Below are positions 17,029-28,120 of a stretch of 64,000 nucleotides of DNA, one piece after another. The stretch's first letter is position 1, and each line of letters starts with the position of its first letter. Source of the stretch: Anaerolineae bacterium (GTDB taxonomy: Bacteria; Chloroflexota; Anaerolineae; Aggregatilineales; Phototrophicaceae); the NCBI GenBank assembly GCA_022823165.1, contig JAJDXR010000070.1, positions 227,706 through 291,705 of the forward strand, written 5' to 3'. Below the pieces are notes generated by a model that searched no databases, was not told the DNA's origin, and saw only the letters and a list, made by a program, of their open reading frames with translations. Both the position numbers and the translations under genes were made by a program.

Positions 17029-20000
17029 TTGGAGGCGAAAGACTTTAGCGCATTGCGTATTAGCTTGGCTTCGCCAGAGCAGATTCGCTCCTGGTCATAC
17101 GGCGAGGTCACCAAGCCCGAGACGATCAATTATCGGCGTCTGCGTCCGGAAATGGACGGGTTATTCTGCGAAAGAATCTTCGGCCCTACCCGGGACTGGC
17201 AATGTTATTGCGGCAAGTACAAGAACATTCGCTATCGCGGCATCATCTGCGACAAATGTGGTGTTGAAGTCACGCGGTCATCGGTTCGGCGCGAGCGGAT
17301 GGGGCACATTGAATTGGCCGCGCCGGTCGCCCATGTTTGGTACACGCGGCGGGTGCCCAGCTACCTCGGTTTGCTGCTGGATGTCAGCCGGCGTAATCTG
17401 GATCGAGTGCTTTATTTCGCGCAATACGTGGTGACGACGGTCGATGAAGACGCGCGCAACAAAGCCATCGCCCGCATCGAGAAAGAATTACAATCCAAAG
17501 AAGCCGAAATCTCGGGCGCCACTGAAGAGCAGATGACCGCCTTGCGTGACAATCGCGACCAGATCGCCGAAGAGTTTGATACCAAAGCCAAAGCAATTCG
17601 CCAGCACTTTGACGCGGAATTGGCGCGGCTTAGCGACGAGGTCATGTCCGAGGCGCAGTCGGCGCAGACCAGCGTGGAAAGCCTGCTTGGTCAACATGCC
17701 TCTGAGGATATCAAGCTGGATTCGGCTTCCGCGGTGGTTGTCGCCCAGGGCGAGACAATCACCAACGATCATATTTCCAAGATACAGACTCTGGTCAACG
17801 AGCACCTGAGCTCCTTGCAGGGTGAAATCGAAGCCTTGGCGCAAGAAGAAATCGCCAAGGTCAGCGGCGAAATTGAGACGGCGAATGTCGATGTCGACAG
17901 CTCGATGAATGAACAGGTGCAGGAGCTGGACGAAAAACTGCAGAACCTGCGCGCCAGCGCCGACAAACAAATTGAGGAATTGGACAAACTCCAGAGTCTG
18001 GTGGCTTATTCCGAAACCGCCACCAAGATCCGCAACGAACAGAAGAAAGATTCGCCTTTCATTTCTGAAAGCAAGTACCGGGAATTGAAAAGCAAATTCG
18101 GCAACGTCTTCCAGGCGGCTATGGGCGCCGAGGCCTTCTACGAGATTCTCAGCAACATTAACATGACCAAGATGGCTGAGATGCTGTGGGACGAGGTGCG
18201 CAACGCCAGATCCAAGCAGGTCCGGCGCAAGGCGACTAAAAGACTGCGCGTGGTCGAAAGCCTGCGCAGCAGCCGCACGACGGTCATGGACAAGGACGAA
18301 ACCAAGCAAGAAAACGAACCTGACGGCAATCGTCCCGAATGGATGATATTGACCGTGCTGCCGGTGATTCCGCCGGATCTGCGGCCGATGGTGCAGTTGG
18401 ACGGCGGACGCTTCGCCACCAGTGACTTGAACGACCTCTACCGCCGGGTTATCAATCGCAACAATCGGCTCAAGCACCTGCTTGATTTGGGCGCGCCCGA
18501 TGTCATCGTGCGCAACGAAAAGCGCATGCTGCAGGAAGCGGTCGACAGCTTGATCGACAACAGCCAGCGCGGCAAGGCGCTGAGCCGCCGCGGACGGCGC
18601 GAACTGAAGTCGCTTAGCGATATGCTCAAGGGCAAGAAGGGGCGCTTCCGGCGTAATCTGCTGGGCAAACGCGTCGACTACTCGGGGCGTTCCGTCATCG
18701 TCATCGGTCCCAAATTGAAGCTGCATCAGTGCGGCTTGCCCAAGACCATGGCGCTGGAGCTTTACCGACCCTTCGTCATCAGTCGCCTGGTCGCCTATAA
18801 CTACGCCAGCAACGTCAAGGGCGCCAAGCGCATCATTGAGCGCGAACGGCCGGAAGTCTGGGAAGTGCTGGAAGAAGTCATCCGCGAGCGTCCGGTGCTG
18901 CTCAATCGCGCGCCGACCTTGCATCGCCTGGGTATCCAGGCTTTTGAACCGCTCCTGGTCGAAGGCAAGGCGATTCAGATTCATCCGCTGGTTTGTTCAG
19001 CATTTAACGCCGACTTTGACGGCGACCAGATGGCGGTTCACGTTCCCTTGAGCGAGCAAGCGGTCAAGGAAGCGCGCGATCTGATGTTGAGCACCCGCAA
19101 CTTGCTGAAGCCCTCAGACGGCGCGCCGATTGTTGGCCCCTCGAAAGATATGGTGCTGGGCAACTACTACCTGACGATGGATCCCACGGTGGAAATCGTC
19201 GCTTTGCGCGCCCGCGCGGATGAATTTCGCGCCGAGAGCGCGCTCTACGCCGGTGAACACAAGGTGGGCATCGCCTTCCGTTCGAATGGCTACTACTACG
19301 CGCAATTCCGCAACGTGCCGAATAGCGAACTCTTCCTGGACGAGACTGCGCCCGATGATAATGGTCGCCCGCGGGTGGTCAAGTCGGCGGTTGATCGCAC
19401 CGTAGCCGCGCTGCTCTCCGGCGAGGTTGATTGCATGTTGGCCAACGCCTACGAGATGCGCAAGTACCTGCGTGCCAATGATCTTGAAGATCAACTGGAA
19501 ATCACCAACTTGCACGAGCGGCGAGTTGTGGTCGATATGGACGAGGTCGAGTATCTGTATCGGATTGGTCTGGTCAATTTGCATACGCCGATATTGCTGG
19601 GCAATGTCTACGATGAGCTCGGTCCCCAGGAAGAGCCGGAGATTTGCACGGTGGGGCGGGCGATGTTCAATCGCATTCTGCCGGACGAAATGCGCTTTGT
19701 GCAGGAAACGCTGGGCAAGCGCGGCCTGCAAGATTTGGTGGCGCGCTGCTATCAAGTGATCGGCGGCGAGCGAACGACGGAAGTAGTCGACGCCATCAAG
19801 AATTTCGGCTTCCATTACGCCACGATTTCCGGGACGACCATCGCGGTCAGCGATTTGACCATTCCCGATGAGCGCGCCGATATCTTGCGCGAAGCCGAGG
19901 GCGTGGTAACCCGCGCCGAGCGCGACTTCCGCCGCGGCTTGATGACCGAAGAAGAGCGCTACCAGATCACGATTGACGAGTGGAATCGAGCCAAGGATTA

Positions 20001-21699
20001 CTTGCAGGATCAGATTCAGGATGCGCTTGATCCTTATGGACCAATCGCGATTATGGCGCTGTCCGGTTCGACCAAAGGCGGCTTCGGGCCGATTACGCAG
20101 TTGGCCGGCATGCGCGGCCTGATGGCGGATCCATCGGGGCGGATTATCGACTTGCCGATTCGCAGCCACTTCCGCGAGGGCTTGAATGCGCTGGAATACT
20201 TCATTTCCACGCACGGCGCGCGCAAGGGCTTGGCGGATACCGCCTTGCGTACGGCGGACGCCGGCTACTTGACCAGACGGCTGGTTGATGTAGCCCAGGA
20301 CATGATCGTCAACCGCTGGGACTGCAATACCAATCGCGGCTTGCTGATTTACCGCTCGGATGATATCGCCGGGCAAACCATCGGAGAACGTATCGTGGGG
20401 CGCTGCTCGGCTGAGGACATCTTTGATCCCGAGACCCAGGCGCTGATTGTCGGCCGCAACGAGATGATCGACGAAGAGGTCGCGGCAAAAATCCAGCAAT
20501 CGACGCTCGAAGTCGTTGAGGCGCGCAGCCCGTTGACCTGCGACTTGATTCACGGCGTCTGCGCGCTCTGCTATGGCCGCGACCTGGGTACGGGCGAGAT
20601 GGTCAATATCGGCTCGGCTGTGGGGATTATCGCGGCGCAGTCCATCGGCGAACCCGGTACGCAGTTGACGCTGCGGACCTTCCATAGCGGCGGTACCGCT
20701 GAAGTACGCGACATCACCAGTGGTTTGCCGCGCGTGGAAGAACTGTTTGAAGCCCGGCGCAAACCCAAGGGCGAGTCGGTCTTGACGGAAATCGGAGGCA
20801 TTCTGCGCTTGACAGAGCGGAAAGATGGCGCGCGCATCGCCACTGTCATCGACAGCGATGTACGAAATGAAACCCACGTCGTACCCGAAGATTGGGAGAT
20901 TGTGGCTCAGGACCGCAAGGAAATCAAAGAAGGCGCGCTTGTCGCCAGGAATGGCGACGAAGAATTACGCGCGTCGCTGGCCGGCGCCGTTCATATCGAG
21001 GATCACACCGTCTTCATCCGCTTTGAGGAGCGCGCGGAAGACGAGTATGAGATTCCGGCGAATGCGCGCTTGCGCAAGACTCTCTTTGACGGGATGGAAG
21101 TGGCGGCCGGCGAACAGCTCACGGAGGGCTCTAAGAATCCGCACCAGATTCTGCGAGTTCTGGGCGCGAACGCTACGCAACTGTACCTGCTCAGCGAGAT
21201 TCAGGAAGTCTATCGCAGCCAGGGTGTGAACATCGCCGACAAACACTTCGAAACTGTGATTCGCAAGATGATGTGCAAAGTGCAGATCACCCGCAGCGGC
21301 GACAGCGATTTGCTGCCGGGCGAATTGATTGATCAACTCAAGCTCTTGGAAATCAACGAGCGCTTGATTGCCGAAGACGCGGAGCCCTGCTCGGGTACGC
21401 CGGTGCTGCTGGGCATCACCAAGGCGGCTTTGAGCACGGAAAGTTACCTGTCCGCCGCCAGCTTCCAGCATACCATCAAGGTCTTGGCGGGCGCGGCGAT
21501 TGAAGGCCAGGTCGACCCGCTGCATGGCCTGAAGGAGAATGTGATCATCGGCAAGCTGATCCCGGCCGGTACGGGTTTCCACGCCTATCATGATCGCGAA
21601 GTGATAGCGCCGGCGGTCACGCTCGAATCCCAGGGCGCGCTGGACATCGACGAGCTGGGCGATCAAGACGACTTTGAGAATATGCTCAGCGAGTTGTAA
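17029..21699 (+). CDS. rpoC: DNA-directed RNA polymerase subunit beta'
   Basis: 1556-residue catalytic subunit of RNA polymerase. The zinc-binding domain near the N-terminus uses C59, C61, C74 and C77. The Mg-binding active-site triad lies in [15 protein letters not shown] (D662, D664, D666). The trigger-loop and bridge-helix region contains [20 protein letters not shown], and the second zinc site is around [17 protein letters not shown]. Residues about 150-340 are a long Glu/Gln/Lys-rich coiled-coil insertion between conserved regions, absent from the E. coli protein at this place. TTG at 17029 is the start: AGGAGG (17016-17021) is seven bases upstream. rpoB is not adjacent upstream; a divergent moeA gene is there instead. 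Confidence 0.97.
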   Translation: MEAKDFSALRISLASPEQIRSWSYGEVTKPETINYRRLRPEMDGLFCERIFGPTRDWQCYCGKYKNIRYRGIICDKCGVEVTRSSVRRERMGHIELAAPVAHVWYTRRVPSYLGLLLDVSRRNLDRVLYFAQYVVTTVDEDARNKAIARIEKELQSKEAEISGATEEQMTALRDNRDQIAEEFDTKAKAIRQHFDAELARLSDEVMSEAQSAQTSVESLLGQHASEDIKLDSASAVVVAQGETITNDHISKIQTLVNEHLSSLQGEIEALAQEEIAKVSGEIETANVDVDSSMNEQVQELDEKLQNLRASADKQIEELDKLQSLVAYSETATKIRNEQKKDSPFISESKYRELKSKFGNVFQAAMGAEAFYEILSNINMTKMAEMLWDEVRNARSKQVRRKATKRLRVVESLRSSRTTVMDKDETKQENEPDGNRPEWMILTVLPVIPPDLRPMVQLDGGRFATSDLNDLYRRVINRNNRLKHLLDLGAPDVIVRNEKRMLQEAVDSLIDNSQRGKALSRRGRRELKSLSDMLKGKKGRFRRNLLGKRVDYSGRSVIVIGPKLKLHQCGLPKTMALELYRPFVISRLVAYNYASNVKGAKRIIERERPEVWEVLEEVIRERPVLLNRAPTLHRLGIQAFEPLLVEGKAIQIHPLVCSAFNADFDGDQMAVHVPLSEQAVKEARDLMLSTRNLLKPSDGAPIVGPSKDMVLGNYYLTMDPTVEIVALRARADEFRAESALYAGEHKVGIAFRSNGYYYAQFRNVPNSELFLDETAPDDNGRPRVVKSAVDRTVAALLSGEVDCMLANAYEMRKYLRANDLEDQLEITNLHERRVVVDMDEVEYLYRIGLVNLHTPILLGNVYDELGPQEEPEICTVGRAMFNRILPDEMRFVQETLGKRGLQDLVARCYQVIGGERTTEVVDAIKNFGFHYATISGTTIAVSDLTIPDERADILREAEGVVTRAERDFRRGLMTEEERYQITIDEWNRAKDYLQDQIQDALDPYGPIAIMALSGSTKGGFGPITQLAGMRGLMADPSGRIIDLPIRSHFREGLNALEYFISTHGARKGLADTALRTADAGYLTRRLVDVAQDMIVNRWDCNTNRGLLIYRSDDIAGQTIGERIVGRCSAEDIFDPETQALIVGRNEMIDEEVAAKIQQSTLEVVEARSPLTCDLIHGVCALCYGRDLGTGEMVNIGSAVGIIAAQSIGEPGTQLTLRTFHSGGTAEVRDITSGLPRVEELFEARRKPKGESVLTEIGGILRLTERKDGARIATVIDSDVRNETHVVPEDWEIVAQDRKEIKEGALVARNGDEELRASLAGAVHIEDHTVFIRFEERAEDEYEIPANARLRKTLFDGMEVAAGEQLTEGSKNPHQILRVLGANATQLYLLSEIQEVYRSQGVNIADKHFETVIRKMMCKVQITRSGDSDLLPGELIDQLKLLEINERLIAEDAEPCSGTPVLLGITKAALSTESYLSAASFQHTIKVLAGAAIEGQVDPLHGLKENVIIGKLIPAGTGFHAYHDREVIAPAVTLESQGALDIDELGDQDDFENMLSEL

Positions 21700-21725
21700 G
21701 CGCAGTGGCGACTTGAATTTTTAGG

Positions 21726-21760
21726 CGCGGGACCCGGCGACGGCCCCGCGTTTTCTTTTC
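21726..21760 (+). terminator. Intrinsic terminator of rpoC
   Basis: CGCGGG (21726-21731) pairs with CCCGCG (21745-21750), with further GC pairing inside, and is followed directly by TTTTCTTTTC. This is a convincing Rho-independent terminator 27 bases after the rpoC stop. Confidence 0.8.
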
Positions 21761-21784
21761 CTTATGCTGGAGCAGAGAGCGCAG

Positions 21785-21943
21785 AGCGTGTCTATCTTGG
21801 TGGATATTTCCTGAATGCCGAGCTTGGCACAGGTTAATTCACCACAGAGACGCAGAGGGGCGCGTAGACACTGCCCGCCGGCACAGAGATTTTTCTTTGG
21901 GTCGAAGGGAAACCGCATCCACTACAATAGACACTCCCGGGCG
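21785..21943. mobile_element. MITE-like dispersed repeat, copy 2 (most complete)
   Basis: About 155 bases with terminal inverted repeats: gtgtctat at 21788-21795 and its reverse complement atagacac at 21927-21934, extending imperfectly outward to GGGAG/CTCCC. Inside are the atcttggtggatatttcc block and the caccacagagacgcagagg core. No coding capacity is seen. The third copy at 63757 starts with the fuller end gggagtgtctat. This suits a non-autonomous miniature transposable element in the rpoC-gyrA gap. Confidence 0.62.
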
Positions 21944-22133
21944 CAATTGCATTTGACAGGCTCTCGGCGGCCATTCTAAAATGAGAAACTGAAGACCGTA
22001 TGAGTTCCTAGCAGCGCGCTCCTGACGATTCTTTAGGCTATTATCATGGTTTGCAGCCGCGACTGGCTCTTGACAGATTGACCGGATGTTTTCGCGAGCC
22101 TGGCTGTCCCTGGCTCGTTGCTGAGGTCCCGCA

Positions 22134-24704
22134 ATGACGGATCGATCCGAGCAGCAAATCAATATCGAAAGCGAAATGCGCGAAGCTTATCTGAGCTACG
22201 CCATGAGCGTCATCGTGTCCCGGGCCTTGCCGGACGCCCGCGACGGACTGAAGCCGGTGCATCGGCGGATTCTGTACGCGATGCATGATATGGGCATCGG
22301 CGCCGGCGGTACGCACAAAAAGAGCGCGCGTATCGTTGGCGAAGTCTTGGGCAAGTATCACCCGCACGGCGATGGCGCCGTCTACGAGACGATGGTGCGT
22401 ATGGCGCAGGATTTTTCCATGCGCTACATGCTGATAGACGGGCAGGGGAACTTCGGCAGCATCGACGGCGACGGCGCGGCCGCCATGCGCTATACCGAAG
22501 CGCGCACGGCGCGAATCGGCGACCAACTGCTGGTCGATATCAACAAGGAAACGGTGGATTTCGTCGAGAACTTCGACGGCAGCCTGAATGAGCCGGCTGT
22601 GCTGCCGTCTATGGCGCCGAATCTCTTGATAAACGGGGCCTCCGGCATTGCGGTGGGGATGTCGACCAATATCCCGCCGCACAATCTGCGCGAAATCTGC
22701 GACGCGCTGGCGCACATGCTGGAGCATTGGGAGCGGCTGGAAGCGATCGATGTTGACGAACTCATGCAATTCGTCAAAGGTCCAGATTTCCCCACCGGCG
22801 GCGTCATTTACAAGATGCGCGGCGAAGACAATATGCTGCGGCAAGCTATGGCCACCGGCCGCGGCAAGATAACCCTGCGCGCCAAAGTGCATATCGAAGA
22901 TATGGGGCGGGGCAAATCGCGCGTCATCGTCAGCGAGCTGCCTTATCAGACCAACAAGACCACGCTGGTGGAGCGCATCGCCAGCTTGGCGCGCGCCGGT
23001 AAATTGGACGGGTTGGTCGATTTGCGCGATGAATCGGACCGCCAGAATCCGGTGCGCCTGGTCATCGAATTGCAGCGCGGCGCGGATGTCACCGATGTGC
23101 TGGTGCGGCTATTCAAGCTGACGCCGCTGCAGTCGACTTTTGGCATCATCATGCTGGCTCTGGTCGACGGTCAGCCGCGTACGCTGAGTTTGAAACAGGC
23201 GCTGCGCGTCTTTCTGGAGCACCGGCTAGAGGTGGTGACGCGCCGCAGCCAATACGATTTGGCGCGGGCGCGCGAGCGGGCGCATGTGCTCGAGGGATTG
23301 CTCATCGCGCTGGATAACCTGGACGCGGTCGTCCAGACCATTCGCAAATCGCGGACTACCGACACGGCGCGCAAGAATCTGGTGAAGAATTTTGGCGTCA
23401 CCGAGATCCAGGCTCAAGCGATACTGGAGATGCCCTTGCGGCGTCTGGCCTCTCTGGAAATCCGCCGCATTCGCGATGAATACCAAGAAAAGCAGCGCCT
23501 GATAAAATCGCTGGAAGATCTGCTGGCCAGCCCGGAAAAGCAGCGTGCGCATATCGCCGCGGAACTGGCCAAGGTGAAAGCGGAATTCGGCGACCGGCGG
23601 CGCACCATTGTCGCCGAGGGCGAGGCGACCGGCGTGACGCAAGCTGATTTTCTGATGCCGGAAGAGAAGACGGTCGTTATGCTGAGCGCCAGGGGCGATC
23701 TGGGCCGGACGCACGGCGACGAAGCGCCCAAGGTTACTACCGGCACCAAGCAGCCGCCGCGATTTCTGCAGCATAGTACTACGGCGCAAATCCTCTACCT
23801 ATTTTCTACCGATGGCCATTGCGCCACCTTGCCGGTTCAACAGATTCCGCAAGTGAAGCAAGCGGCTGAGGGCATGTGTTTCAGCGATCTGACCGCTATG
23901 GGCGAAGAACGAAAGATCGTTACTTTCCTTTGCTTACCCTCGGATATACAGGCTGGTTACATCTGCTTGTTTACAGCGCAGGGTCAAGTCAAACGCCTGC
24001 AAGCGCTTGACCTGCCGGGCGTCATGTCCCATGAATTCAGCGTGATGAAGCTGGCGAAACGAGACCGCATCGTCGCCGCGCTTTACAGCAATGGCTTGGA
24101 CGAGCTTATCCTGACGACGGCAAGGGGCTATGCGATCCGCTTCAGTGAAGAAGATGTTCGACCCACGGGCTTGTCATCGGGTGGCGTGCGAGGAATCGAA
24201 TTGAAGGACGATCGCGCGGTTGCTGCCTGTGTCCTTAGCGGGAAGGCAACTCACTTATGGCACATTGATAAACGGGGGCACGCCAATCTCACCGAATTGC
24301 CGCGAATTCGCTCACAAAGTCGTGGCGGCATAGGCCGGCGCCTCCGCGGCATCCAGGGCATCGAAAGCGAATTTGTCGCTGCGGCGGTGGGCCGCTTAAG
24401 CGACACCTGCCTGGCTTTGACAAGCCGAGGCAAAGCAAAATACATGACCCTGGGCTTGGCGGCTAAAGTGACGCTGGGACCCAGAGGCATTGAGCCTGTC
24501 ATCGCGCTGCGCGAAAAAGAATCCGTGGTTGGCGTTGTTGAGTATCGCCAGCGAATCGCCCCTCCAGCCGATGACCTGCCGGCGGAGGACGAGCTCAGCC
24601 TGGAAGCAATCGAATTGCTCTTGGACCGGGCCGACAGCGCTGAGGACGAAGATGTCAGCGCCGCGTCAAATGGCGCCGATCCCGATCTCGGCGCAGACGA
24701 GTGA
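22134..24704 (+). CDS. gyrA: DNA gyrase subunit A
   Basis: 856-residue topoisomerase subunit that cuts and rejoins DNA; with GyrB it introduces negative supercoils. The breakage domain has the catalytic tyrosine Tyr120 in [10 protein letters not shown]. The quinolone region reads [17 protein letters not shown], so Gly81 stands where E. coli has Ser83, and Glu85 where it has Asp87. The C-terminal beta-pinwheel contains a GyrA-box-like QSRGGIG at residues 728-734, which favours gyrase over topoisomerase IV although the usual basic residue is replaced by Ile. GAGGT lies shortly upstream of the ATG. The last 50 bases overlap the convergent glycosyltransferase gene. Confidence 0.93.
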   Translation: MTDRSEQQINIESEMREAYLSYAMSVIVSRALPDARDGLKPVHRRILYAMHDMGIGAGGTHKKSARIVGEVLGKYHPHGDGAVYETMVRMAQDFSMRYMLIDGQGNFGSIDGDGAAAMRYTEARTARIGDQLLVDINKETVDFVENFDGSLNEPAVLPSMAPNLLINGASGIAVGMSTNIPPHNLREICDALAHMLEHWERLEAIDVDELMQFVKGPDFPTGGVIYKMRGEDNMLRQAMATGRGKITLRAKVHIEDMGRGKSRVIVSELPYQTNKTTLVERIASLARAGKLDGLVDLRDESDRQNPVRLVIELQRGADVTDVLVRLFKLTPLQSTFGIIMLALVDGQPRTLSLKQALRVFLEHRLEVVTRRSQYDLARARERAHVLEGLLIALDNLDAVVQTIRKSRTTDTARKNLVKNFGVTEIQAQAILEMPLRRLASLEIRRIRDEYQEKQRLIKSLEDLLASPEKQRAHIAAELAKVKAEFGDRRRTIVAEGEATGVTQADFLMPEEKTVVMLSARGDLGRTHGDEAPKVTTGTKQPPRFLQHSTTAQILYLFSTDGHCATLPVQQIPQVKQAAEGMCFSDLTAMGEERKIVTFLCLPSDIQAGYICLFTAQGQVKRLQALDLPGVMSHEFSVMKLAKRDRIVAALYSNGLDELILTTARGYAIRFSEEDVRPTGLSSGGVRGIELKDDRAVAACVLSGKATHLWHIDKRGHANLTELPRIRSQSRGGIGRRLRGIQGIESEFVAAAVGRLSDTCLALTSRGKAKYMTLGLAAKVTLGPRGIEPVIALREKESVVGVVEYRQRIAPPADDLPAEDELSLEAIELLLDRADSAEDEDVSAASNGADPDLGADE

Positions 24705-25776
24705 CCAGGTCCTCCAGTTCAGCATCGTAGCGCGGTCCCACCACAGTCCAATCGAAAGCGGCGATTTTCGCGCGCAGGGCTGTAGTATCGGGCTTGGCTT
24801 TGCCGTCAAGATGATATCGCAACTGCTCCGTCAGCCGGCCGCGCTGGTACAGGCAAGCCGATTTGAGCGCCTCCGTCAGCAGGTGAGGGTAGTTCAGGCG
24901 GTCGGGCAAAATCGGCAGGCAGCCGCAGTAGATCGCCTCGCATATCGATATGCCGAAGAATTCTTGCCAGGCGCTGCTGACCACATAATCCGACTGCCAT
25001 AGCAGGCGCGCGTAATCCGCGAAATCGTCGACATAGCCCAACTGAATCAGCTTGTCGCTAAGCAGGCTTTGCGCCGCGTGGAAGACCTGCGGCATCTTGC
25101 CGAAGTTTTCGCCGGTGATGGCCAAGCTAAACTCGTAGCCCTCGGCGGCCAGCTTGATCATGCTGTTGACGAAGGCGGCCGGGTCTTTGTCTTCCTCCCA
25201 GCGGTGGTTCCACAAAATCGTCGGTGGCTGGGCGTCGTCTTTGTCAGCGCTATAGCGGTCGTAGCGCCGCAGATCTATGCCAACCGGCAGAACGCGCGCT
25301 TTGGCTCTGATCTCGTCGATAGTTTGCAGCTCGTAGTAATCGCGAAAGTTCTTGAGCATGCGCGGCAACTGCGTCATGAAGTCGCTCATGTGAAAGTCGC
25401 TGTTGAAATAGACGGCATCGGCGCAGAGGGCGCTGACGTGATTGATGAAGCCGTAGCGCCAGCCATGCCCTTGTCGCTTGTTTTGCGGATAGGACAATTG
25501 ATTCTCGTGCAGATACAAGGCGATCGGCACATTGCCCAAGCGGCGAAAAGTAAGCGCGCGGAAGATAGACAGGTCGATCATGCTCGAGGCGATGATGAGA
25601 TCAGGTTTGGATTCCAGCAGGCGGGCGAAGGTGATCGCGCCGCCCTGCATGCGCCACTTCCAGAATTGCGCCGGCATGGTGATCAACTCGACTTCGTGCT
25701 TTGAGGCGCGCTGATAGCCGTCAGCCCAGGTCTTGTGGCTGCCGCCGTAGTAGGATTCGAGCAGGGTGATACGCAT
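24655..25776 (-). CDS. tRNA-queuosine alpha-mannosyltransferase-like glycosyltransferase (DUF3524 / GTDC1 family)
   Basis: 373-residue GT4-type glycosyltransferase. The N-terminal DUF3524 region is distinctive: [46 protein letters not shown] and [13 protein letters not shown]. The C-terminal nucleotide-sugar half has [12 protein letters not shown] and the late acidic E-x7-E type segment [17 protein letters not shown]. The vertebrate member (GTDC1/QTMAN) mannosylates queuosine in tRNA-Asp; the bacterial activity is inferred from homology. The gene follows rel by 13 bases in a translation-related block, which suits a tRNA role. No queuosine synthesis gene is seen in the window. The start at 25776 matches the conserved N-terminus; the tail overlaps gyrA by 50 bases. 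Confidence 0.82.
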   Translation of the reverse strand: MRITLLESYYGGSHKTWADGYQRASKHEVELITMPAQFWKWRMQGGAITFARLLESKPDLIIASSMIDLSIFRALTFRRLGNVPIALYLHENQLSYPQNKRQGHGWRYGFINHVSALCADAVYFNSDFHMSDFMTQLPRMLKNFRDYYELQTIDEIRAKARVLPVGIDLRRYDRYSADKDDAQPPTILWNHRWEEDKDPAAFVNSMIKLAAEGYEFSLAITGENFGKMPQVFHAAQSLLSDKLIQLGYVDDFADYARLLWQSDYVVSSAWQEFFGISICEAIYCGCLPILPDRLNYPHLLTEALKSACLYQRGRLTEQLRYHLDGKAKPDTTALRAKIAAFDWTVVGPRYDAELEDLVTRLRRDRDRRHLTRR

Positions 25777-25789
25777 CGCGGCAGCGGGC

Positions 25790-28003
25790 TCAGCCGGTGT
25801 TGCGGCGGCGCGCCTCAACGACATTGGGCACCAGATCAATCAAGTTGAGGATGCGTGTCAGTTGCTGATTACTGGAGATTTCCAATTGCAGGTTGAGCGT
25901 GGCGATGTGCTGGCGCGTACTGACGTCTATCGAGGCGATATTCACCCGCTGATCGGCGATGATGGTGCTGATCTCGCGCAGGAGTCCTTCGCGGTCGTAA
26001 GCCACCACCTCAACCGGGACCAGGTAGCGCTGCGCTTCATCCCCCGGCCCCCAGGAGACATCAATCAAGCGCTCGGTTTCGCGCGAGGCCGCGATGTTGG
26101 GGCATTCGCCGCGATGCACGGTGACGCCGCGTCCGCGTGTGATATAGCCGATGATATCATCGCCCGGCATGGGCGCGCAGCAGCGAGCGAGATTCACCAG
26201 CAAGCCGCCGGCGCCCATGATGCTGACGCCCTTGGCGACATTGGCTCCCACCGGCCGGCTGCGCGGTTTCAGCAGGTCGTCATCGCTGACGCTCTCGGCG
26301 GATTTGCGGCGTTCTTCTTCCAGGACGCGATTGGTGATCTGCGGGCCGGTGACATCGCCGGCGCCGATGGCGGCCAGGAAGTCGTCCAGCTTATCGAAAT
26401 TGTGCAGCTTGGCGACGGATTCAAAGGTGACTTTCTCCAGTACGCCCAGGCGTTTCAGCTCCCGCTCCAAGACTTCGCGCCCCATGATGATGTGTTTGTC
26501 GCGATTCTGTTTGCGCAGCCAGTGGCGGATCTTGGTGCGCGCGCGATTGGTGATGGCGTAATCGAGATCGGTATTGAGCCAGTCCATACTTGGGCCGCCG
26601 CGCTTGGCTGTGAGGATCTCCACCTGGTCGCCCATTTGCAGCTTGTAATTCAAGGGCATCAGGCGCCCGTTGACCTTGGCGCCGCGGCAGCGGTTGCCGA
26701 CATCGGTATGTATGTGATAAGCGAAGTCGATGGGCGTAGCGCCGACCGGCAGATCAATGATGTCGCCGTTGGGCGTGACGCTGTAAACACGGTCCTGGAA
26801 GACTTCGGACTTTACCGTATCGACGAATTGGGAGGCGTCATTGAGTTCGGGACCGAATTCCATCAGCCGGCGCAGGTATTCAAGCCGCTGTTCGAAAGCC
26901 TGGTCGTGCCCGTTCTTGCCTTCTTTGTAACGCCAGTGAGCGGCGATGCCGTATTCGGCGTCTTCGTGCATTTCCCAGGTGCGGATCTGCACCTCGACGG
27001 TTTTGCCTTCGTCATCGTGGACGGCTGTGTGCAGGCTGCGATAGAAATTGTCTTTGGGGTTGGCGACATAGTCATCGAACTCGCCGGGGATGGGCCGCCA
27101 TAAATTGTGCACAATGCCAAGCGCCAGATAGCATTCCGCCAGCGAATCAACCAGGACGCGCATACCGCGGATGTCGTAGATTTGTTCCAGCGGCAGGTCC
27201 TTCTTGGTCATCTTGCTGTAAATGCTGTAGATATGCTTGGGGCGCGTGGTGATGGTCACCTTGGTGATTTTGGCTTTGCTCAGCTCTTTGGTCAGACGTT
27301 CCTTGATGCGGTTGACGTAGCGTTCGCGTTCGTCGCGCCGTTCGTCCAGCGCTTTGGCGATCGAACGATAGGCATCCTGGTTCAAGTAGCGGAAACTTAA
27401 ATCTTCCAATTCCCACTTCATCTGCCAGATGCCGAGGCGATTGGCCAGCGGCGCGAAGATGTCCATGGTCTCCTGCGCCACCGACTGCTGCTTGTGGCGA
27501 GGCATATAGCCCAGTGTGCGCATGTTGTGCAGGCGATCAGCCAGCTTGATCAGCACGACGCGCACATCATCGCCCATGGTCAGCAGCATCTTGCGGATGT
27601 ATTCCATTTCGCGGTTGATAGCGCTGGTGCGGCGCGTATTGCCCGCCGCCACATTCTTTATCGGCAAATTCTTCAGTTTAGTGACGCCGTCTACCAGCTT
27701 GGCAATCGTGCTGCCAAACTCGCCGCGCAAGATCTCAACGCTGACATCGCTGTCTTCCACCACATCGTGCAGCAGGCCGGCAGCCACGGATTCGGCGTCC
27801 ATTTTCATGTCGGCCAGGATGCTGGCCACCGCGACGCAATGCGTGAAGTAAGGCTCGCCCGATTTGCGCCGCTGCCCGCTGTGGGCTTGCTCCGCCCGCT
27901 GATAGGCGGCCGTTATCAGGTCTACTTCATGCGGTTTGAAGTCCGGCAGCGAGTTTAGCAGGGAGTCGAGATCGCGCGAATAGAGGTCGGCGGAAGTCAA
28001 CAT
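25790..28003 (-). CDS. rel: Bifunctional (p)ppGpp synthetase/hydrolase (RelA/SpoT family)
   Basis: 737-residue stringent-response enzyme that makes and degrades (p)ppGpp. The hydrolase HD domain is intact: YFTHCVAVASIL then GLLHDVVEDSD. The synthetase domain shows YDIRGMRVLVD, FYRSLHTAVH and the catalytic EVQIRT. The TGS domain (VYSVTPNGDIIDLPVGATPIDFAY), an alpha-helical section, a CCAPMPGD zinc-finger-like motif and a C-terminal ACT domain complete the standard long architecture. The KMTKKD stretch before the synthetase core is basic, as in bifunctional Rel rather than the hydrolase-dead RelA. The start at 28003 is preferred by similarity, but no strong ribosome-binding site supports it over an ATG at 28036. 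Confidence 0.94.
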   Translation of the reverse strand: MLTSADLYSRDLDSLLNSLPDFKPHEVDLITAAYQRAEQAHSGQRRKSGEPYFTHCVAVASILADMKMDAESVAAGLLHDVVEDSDVSVEILRGEFGSTIAKLVDGVTKLKNLPIKNVAAGNTRRTSAINREMEYIRKMLLTMGDDVRVVLIKLADRLHNMRTLGYMPRHKQQSVAQETMDIFAPLANRLGIWQMKWELEDLSFRYLNQDAYRSIAKALDERRDERERYVNRIKERLTKELSKAKITKVTITTRPKHIYSIYSKMTKKDLPLEQIYDIRGMRVLVDSLAECYLALGIVHNLWRPIPGEFDDYVANPKDNFYRSLHTAVHDDEGKTVEVQIRTWEMHEDAEYGIAAHWRYKEGKNGHDQAFEQRLEYLRRLMEFGPELNDASQFVDTVKSEVFQDRVYSVTPNGDIIDLPVGATPIDFAYHIHTDVGNRCRGAKVNGRLMPLNYKLQMGDQVEILTAKRGGPSMDWLNTDLDYAITNRARTKIRHWLRKQNRDKHIIMGREVLERELKRLGVLEKVTFESVAKLHNFDKLDDFLAAIGAGDVTGPQITNRVLEEERRKSAESVSDDDLLKPRSRPVGANVAKGVSIMGAGGLLVNLARCCAPMPGDDIIGYITRGRGVTVHRGECPNIAASRETERLIDVSWGPGDEAQRYLVPVEVVAYDREGLLREISTIIADQRVNIASIDVSTRQHIATLNLQLEISSNQQLTRILNLIDLVPNVVEARRRNTG

Positions 28004-28120
28004 AACGCAGATGCCTTGAGGAACATGGTTGAGCATAGATTAGCATATTCTGGCGGGCTTGTCGCGTCATTCGGGCGGCTTGGATCGCGTCAAATGTGAA
28101 ACCGCAAAATGGTTTCGCGC

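Noticed and set aside
17488..18984. 498-codon minus-strand frame within rpoC
   Set aside because: Antisense shadow of a strongly conserved gene; no ribosome-binding site or recognisable domain.
19114..20877. 587-codon minus-strand frame within rpoC
   Set aside because: Antisense shadow; the composition reflects third-position GC bias.
25766..27103. 445-codon plus-strand frame opposite rel
   Set aside because: The Rel protein on the other strand has complete domains, so this is its shadow.
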